Shown here one piece after another: positions 60,192 through 64,000 of a stretch of 64,000 nucleotides of DNA (its first letter is position 1; every line of letters starts with the position of its first letter). The notes under the pieces were generated by a model. That model searched no databases. It was given only the letters and a program-made list of their open reading frames with translations, and was not told the origin of the DNA. The position numbers were made by a program, and so were the translations under genes. The stretch comes from Cyprinodon diabolis (Eukaryota; Chordata; Actinopteri; Cyprinodontiformes; Cyprinodontidae). The stretch spans positions 37,769,817-37,833,816 of the forward strand of contig CM060082.1 of NCBI GenBank assembly GCA_030533445.1, read 5' to 3'.

Positions 60192-60701
60192 AGCTACAGT
60201 GTGTAACTTTTAGCGACATCTAGCGGTCAGACTGCAGACTGCGGCAACATGAACATCTCCCCCCACCGCTTCTCCCCCCCAACAGTACGGCGAGCGTTAC
60301 AGGACAAAATGTCTTCCACGACGTCCGCATCACCTACCTTCTCAAGTGATGAGGTTTGTTTACATAGATAATTTTACAGATAGTATTTCATTAGTCTGTG
60401 TAGGGTATAGATTTCATGTAGACTTAAGATAATAAATATGCCCGTTATTTTTTCTACATCGTTGTGACGTTTTGGCGATCTCGCAATCGCTAATTTGTTG
60501 GCTCTGCGCTGCCGTAGCGCAAAGATGTCTGCCTCCATGGCTGCGAGACCCGCTCCTATGTAATTATAAATAACGAATTCTAAGGCAATGCAAATATTAA
60601 GGTTAAGAGGCTGAGCTCGTAGATGATGACAAATAACATAGTTATGTATAATATATTACATTTCTGACTGTATATCCCTGTAATTATTACACACTGTAGC
60701 T
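60192..60701. mobile_element. MITE with AGCTACAGTGTGTAA ends
   Basis: The left end AGCTACAGTGTGTAAC (60192) and the right end TTACACACTGTAGCT (ending 60701) are inverse copies. The left flank is TTAA (60188-60191) and the right is ATAA, so a TTAA target with one mutation is possible. The interior is GC-richer at 60225-60345. No coding capacity. Confidence 0.65.
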
Positions 60702-62203
60702 ATAAATGAAGATGTATTATATTATATATAAAATTTCATTAACATGTTGATGTATTTCATTTTCAACACAAAGCATAACAACTCAGACCTGTTATTTAAT
60801 AAAAATTTCTTTACAACTGCCTATTTTCCCACTGATATAATAGCAGGGTAATTTTCCCAGCCTTTTAAGGACTTTTTGTGCTTGTTATAGACTTTTTTAG
60901 TTGTCCCCCAGTAGGAGAATAAACAACAACAACAAAAAAAGACAATGCTTTTCTATATCTTCCCTCAGTTTCTCCCATGAGAGAGAGACTGCGTAAGATT
61001 GAGCTCTGTCCCTCTGGGTCACAATATCTGCTAAAGCCTAATCTGAACAAAAACAACCAATCTGAATGACAACATGCAGCCAATAAACATCCAATCAATA
61101 TGAGCCCCAAACCTGCTCAAACTGGCAACTGATTTCCCCAGGGATACAATGTGACAATGAGCAATGCAATAAGGGAACAAGGTGTGAGGTTTAAAATGAC
61201 CAAGCAGGAAATGTAATCTGACAGGCAGAGCCTTCGCTTAATGGACAGATGGCTGCTGGGACGAGAGGCTCTGTCACGAGTGACCTCCATGGGGAGTTAA
61301 TATTAACAATCAACCCCAGTCTGAGCAAATAATACTCATAAAATGATTGTTTCCTAACTCATTTTAGTTGGTCTAGTTTCCAGAAATGTAGGAAGCCTCA
61401 TAGATACTACAACTCTGAGGAATTTGGCAAAAATCATAATGCTGGTTAAATTATAAAATTTTAAGGTTATTATAATCTAAAATATCACAAAATATGATTA
61501 GAAGTTAAAAGCCTTACACTTTTGTTTTTTTACTTTTGTTAAAGAAGATTTTTTAAAGAAGATTTTGGCTCAATGGGAGAGGACTGACTGCTGCTTCTCA
61601 GTTCAGATATTATCATGCTGATTTCACAGGTTAATATAGCCAAAAATCACTGTTAGCATTTTATTATTAGCATGATATTGCTTTTATTTTTGCGTATCTA
61701 GTCCATATCTGCATATGATACAAGTAAAACCTTTTTTTATTTATTCATGATCCCCCTTTAATTAAAGTTTAATTGAAATATAAGTGAATCTTTAATTTTC
61801 ACAGTACCCTACCCATCTTGACAATTGTATTTCCAATTGAAATGTGTTGCTTTCTATATGTACTGAGAATGTTTAAAGCTGATACTATACCTGATATTAT
61901 TTTCTTGGAGGTTATTACAAAGTCTTTGTTAAACTCAAATAAAACTAGTGTATTTCTGTTATCTTTGAAGTTTACAGATAACAAGATATGTTAGCCACTG
62001 TAAATCTTTGGGAATTGAGACTTTTTTGTTATAATAAAAATATGAAATAATGTGGAGCAAATTGGACAGACATTTTTAGAAAGTGTTATTTGTTTTGAGT
62101 TCAGCTTTGAATTTCTAAGACAGCTGTTTTAAACCTGCAAAAATAAATCATGTATGGATCTTTATTTAGCTAGTGCTTTGAATAAATACTAACATGCTAA
62201 ATA
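60702..62203. other. Non-coding sequence, part possibly conserved
   Basis: No gene. The stretch 61190-61360 (GAGTTAATATTAACAATCAA, ATAAAATGATTGTTTCC) resembles a conserved non-coding element by composition. Confidence 0.35.
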
Positions 62204-62205
62204 TA

Positions 62206-63421
62206 CACTCAACGGCCACTTTATTAGGTACACCTGTCCAACTGCTCGTTAACACTTAATTTCTAAGTAGCCAATCACATGGCGGCAACTCCGTGCATTT
62301 AGGCATGTAGACATGGTCAAGACAATCTCCTGCAGTTCAAACCGAGCATCAGTATGGGGAAGAAAGGTGATTTGAGTGACTTTGAACGTGGCATGATTGT
62401 TGGTGGCAGAAGGGCTGGTCTGAGTATTTCAGAAACTGCTGATCTACCGGGATTTTCACGCACAACCATCTCTAGGGTTTACAGAGAATGGTCCGAAAAA
62501 GAAAAAACTTCCAGAGAGCGGCAGTTCTGTGGGCGGAAATGCCTTGTTGATGCCAGAGCTCAGAGGAGAATGGCCAGACTGGTTCGAGCTGATAGAAGGG
62601 CAACAGTGACTCAAATAACCACCCGTTACAACCAAGGTGGGCAGAAGAGCATCTCTGAACGCACAGTACGTCGAACTTTGAGGCAGATGGGCTACAGCAG
62701 CAGAAGACCACACCGGGTGCCACTCCTTTCAGCTAAGAACAGGAAACTGAGGCTACAATTAGCACAAGCTCATCGAAATTGGAAAATAGAAGATTGGAAA
62801 AACGTTGCCTGGTCTGATGAGTCTCGATTTCTGCTGCGACATTCGGATGGTAGGGTCAGAATTTGGCATCTACAACATGAAAGCATGGATCCATCCTGCC
62901 TTGTATCAACGGTTCAGGCTGGTGGTGGTGGTGTCATGGTGTGGGGAATATTGGCACTCTTTGGGCCCCTTGGTACCAATTGAGCATCGTTGCAACACCA
63001 CAGCCTACCTGAGTATTGTTGCTGACCATGTCCTTCCCTTTATGACCACAATGTACCCAACTTCTGATGGCTACTTTCAGCAGGATAATGCGCCATGACA
63101 TAAAGCTGGAATCATCTCAGACTGGTTTCTTGAACATGACAATGAGTTCACTGTACTCAAATGGCCTCCACAGTCACCAGATCTCAATCCAATAGAGCAT
63201 CTTTGGGATGTGGTGGAACGGGAGATTCGCATCATGGATGTGCAGCCGACAAATCTGCGGCAACTGTGTGATGCCATCTTGTCAATATGGACCAAACTCC
63301 CTGAGGAATGATTCCAGCACCTTGTGGAATCTATGCCACAAAGAATTGAGGCAGTTCTGAAGGCAAAAGGGGGTCCAACCCATTACTAGCATGGGGTACC
63401 TAAAAAAGTGGCCGGTGAGTG
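62206..63421 (+). mobile_element. Tc1/mariner transposon, copy 2 (DD36E type)
   Basis: Same family and orientation as the element at 7790-9010. The left end CACTCAACGGCCACTTTATT is flanked by TA (62204-62205). The inverse right end GTGGCCGGTGAGTG finishes at 63421, but the right flank is TT, so one TA is mutated. The element is 1216 bp, five less than copy 1, matching the 5-bp deletion in its transposase. Confidence 0.95.
62354..63340 (+). pseudogene. Tc1/mariner transposase, disrupted (copy 2)
   Basis: Begins at the ATG at 62354 with the same start and helix-turn-helix region as copy 1, and keeps Gln at codon 111 where copy 1 has a stop. It is wrecked further on. A 5-bp deletion near 62951 shifts the frame and ends the first frame at 62983. 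In the shifted frame the catalytic QQDNAP follows, then TGA at 63096-63098 replaces a Cys codon, and another TGA at 63309-63311 replaces a second Cys. The first Asp (SDES) is present and the Glu-containing block DLNPIEHLWD is still recognisable, in the shifted frame. It is clearly inactive. Confidence 0.93.
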
Positions 63422-63931
63422 TTTATTAGTATGATAAAATTCAGGTTGTTTACATTTTCCAAATTAGAAGAATAAAGAGTTGTAATGATTGCATTTTTAA
63501 AATGCCAGTTATTGTAGCTATCCACTAGAATATTTCAAAAACTAAGTGATAACAAGTGTAACCATTTCTTTTTTTTGGCATAAACCTTTCAAAGAAACTC
63601 TCATAGTGAAATTTTGAGGAAATATGAAAACTATCAGCAGTTAGTCAGCAGTTTCACATTCAAAACTGACGTGTTTCTCTTTACTTGGTATTTTTCTGGT
63701 AACAAGAAAGATTAGTTTGCCAATCATATAATAGTGTAGCTGGCATTGAGAAGATTCCACATTAACACGATGTTGAGTAATCTGCTGCACAACTTAACCT
63801 AATTAATCTGCCTAATCTGTATTTGATAGAGAATAAAAAAAACAAATTTTTCTTTTGTTTTTTAGAGCTTAATGATATTAATCAAGCTGTAGAAATGCAA
63901 AAAAGATAAAGTTGTAGCATCGGGATGATTC

Positions 63932-63934
<3 letters not shown>
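63422..63934. other. AT-rich non-coding sequence
   Basis: No gene or element is recognised beyond the Tc1 copy. Confidence 0.45.

Positions 63935-63980
<46 letters not shown>
63935..63980 (+). repeat. (TA)n microsatellite
   Basis: Uninterrupted TA array of about 46 bp near the end of the window. Confidence 0.95.
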
Positions 63981-63982
<2 letters not shown>

Positions 63983-64000
63983 TCCTTGCTAGAAGAAAAG

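Overview
The window looks like a non-coding, repeat-rich piece of a teleost fish genome, probably a percomorph. That placement rests on the repeat content: Tc1/mariner, hAT, PIF/Harbinger, pogo/Tigger and TTAA-target DNA transposons, L2-like and endonuclease-type LINEs, tRNA-derived SINEs, a gypsy-like solo LTR and long GATA, CTAT and AAGG microsatellites. The species cannot be named from this. I found no host protein-coding gene, no rRNA or tRNA gene and no CRISPR array. Apart from transposon remnants, the open frames are short, carry no domain I recognise, and many begin at non-ATG codons.

Layout. 0-5 kb: a SINE relic, two foldbacks, a long palindromic TTAA element (2339-3035) inside an older repeat, and a 186-bp GATA array. 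6.5-9.4 kb: a hAT element with an exact 8-bp target duplication, carrying a nested Tc1/mariner copy (7790-9010). 9.5-17.4 kb: relics, then mostly unique sequence with dense AT-rich blocks resembling conserved non-coding elements, broken by AAGG and CTAT arrays. 17.5-18.1 kb: a solo LTR with a 5-bp duplication. 21.7-22.8 kb: three consecutive 3' pieces of a LINE encoding a restriction-like endonuclease. 25.2-27.7 kb: a hAT element containing a PIF/Harbinger element. 29.5-30.3 kb: a Harbinger-type non-autonomous element. 32-47 kb: three L2-like LINE tails, a Tigger/pogo derivative (37145-38142) and a small TTAA element (44452-44752). 48-52 kb: LINE pieces and a SINE-in-LINE nest. 54.3 kb: a 286-bp TA array. 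55-61 kb: a Tc1 relic, a LINE tail, a MITE carrying a SINE, and another MITE. 62.2-63.4 kb: a second copy of the Tc1/mariner element.

Nothing here works as a pathway. The informative biology is transposon history: nested insertions give an order of events, two copies of one DD36E Tc1/mariner family were inactivated independently, and a SINE visibly shares its 3' tail with a neighbouring LINE. The unique sequence between repeats may be regulatory (a gene-desert landscape), but that is inference from composition and needs cross-species alignment. I did not find a convincing new biological system. The best leads are the nested elements, the asymmetric palindromic TTAA element, the tandem endonuclease-LINE fragments and a pair of exon-like blocks near 60 kb.
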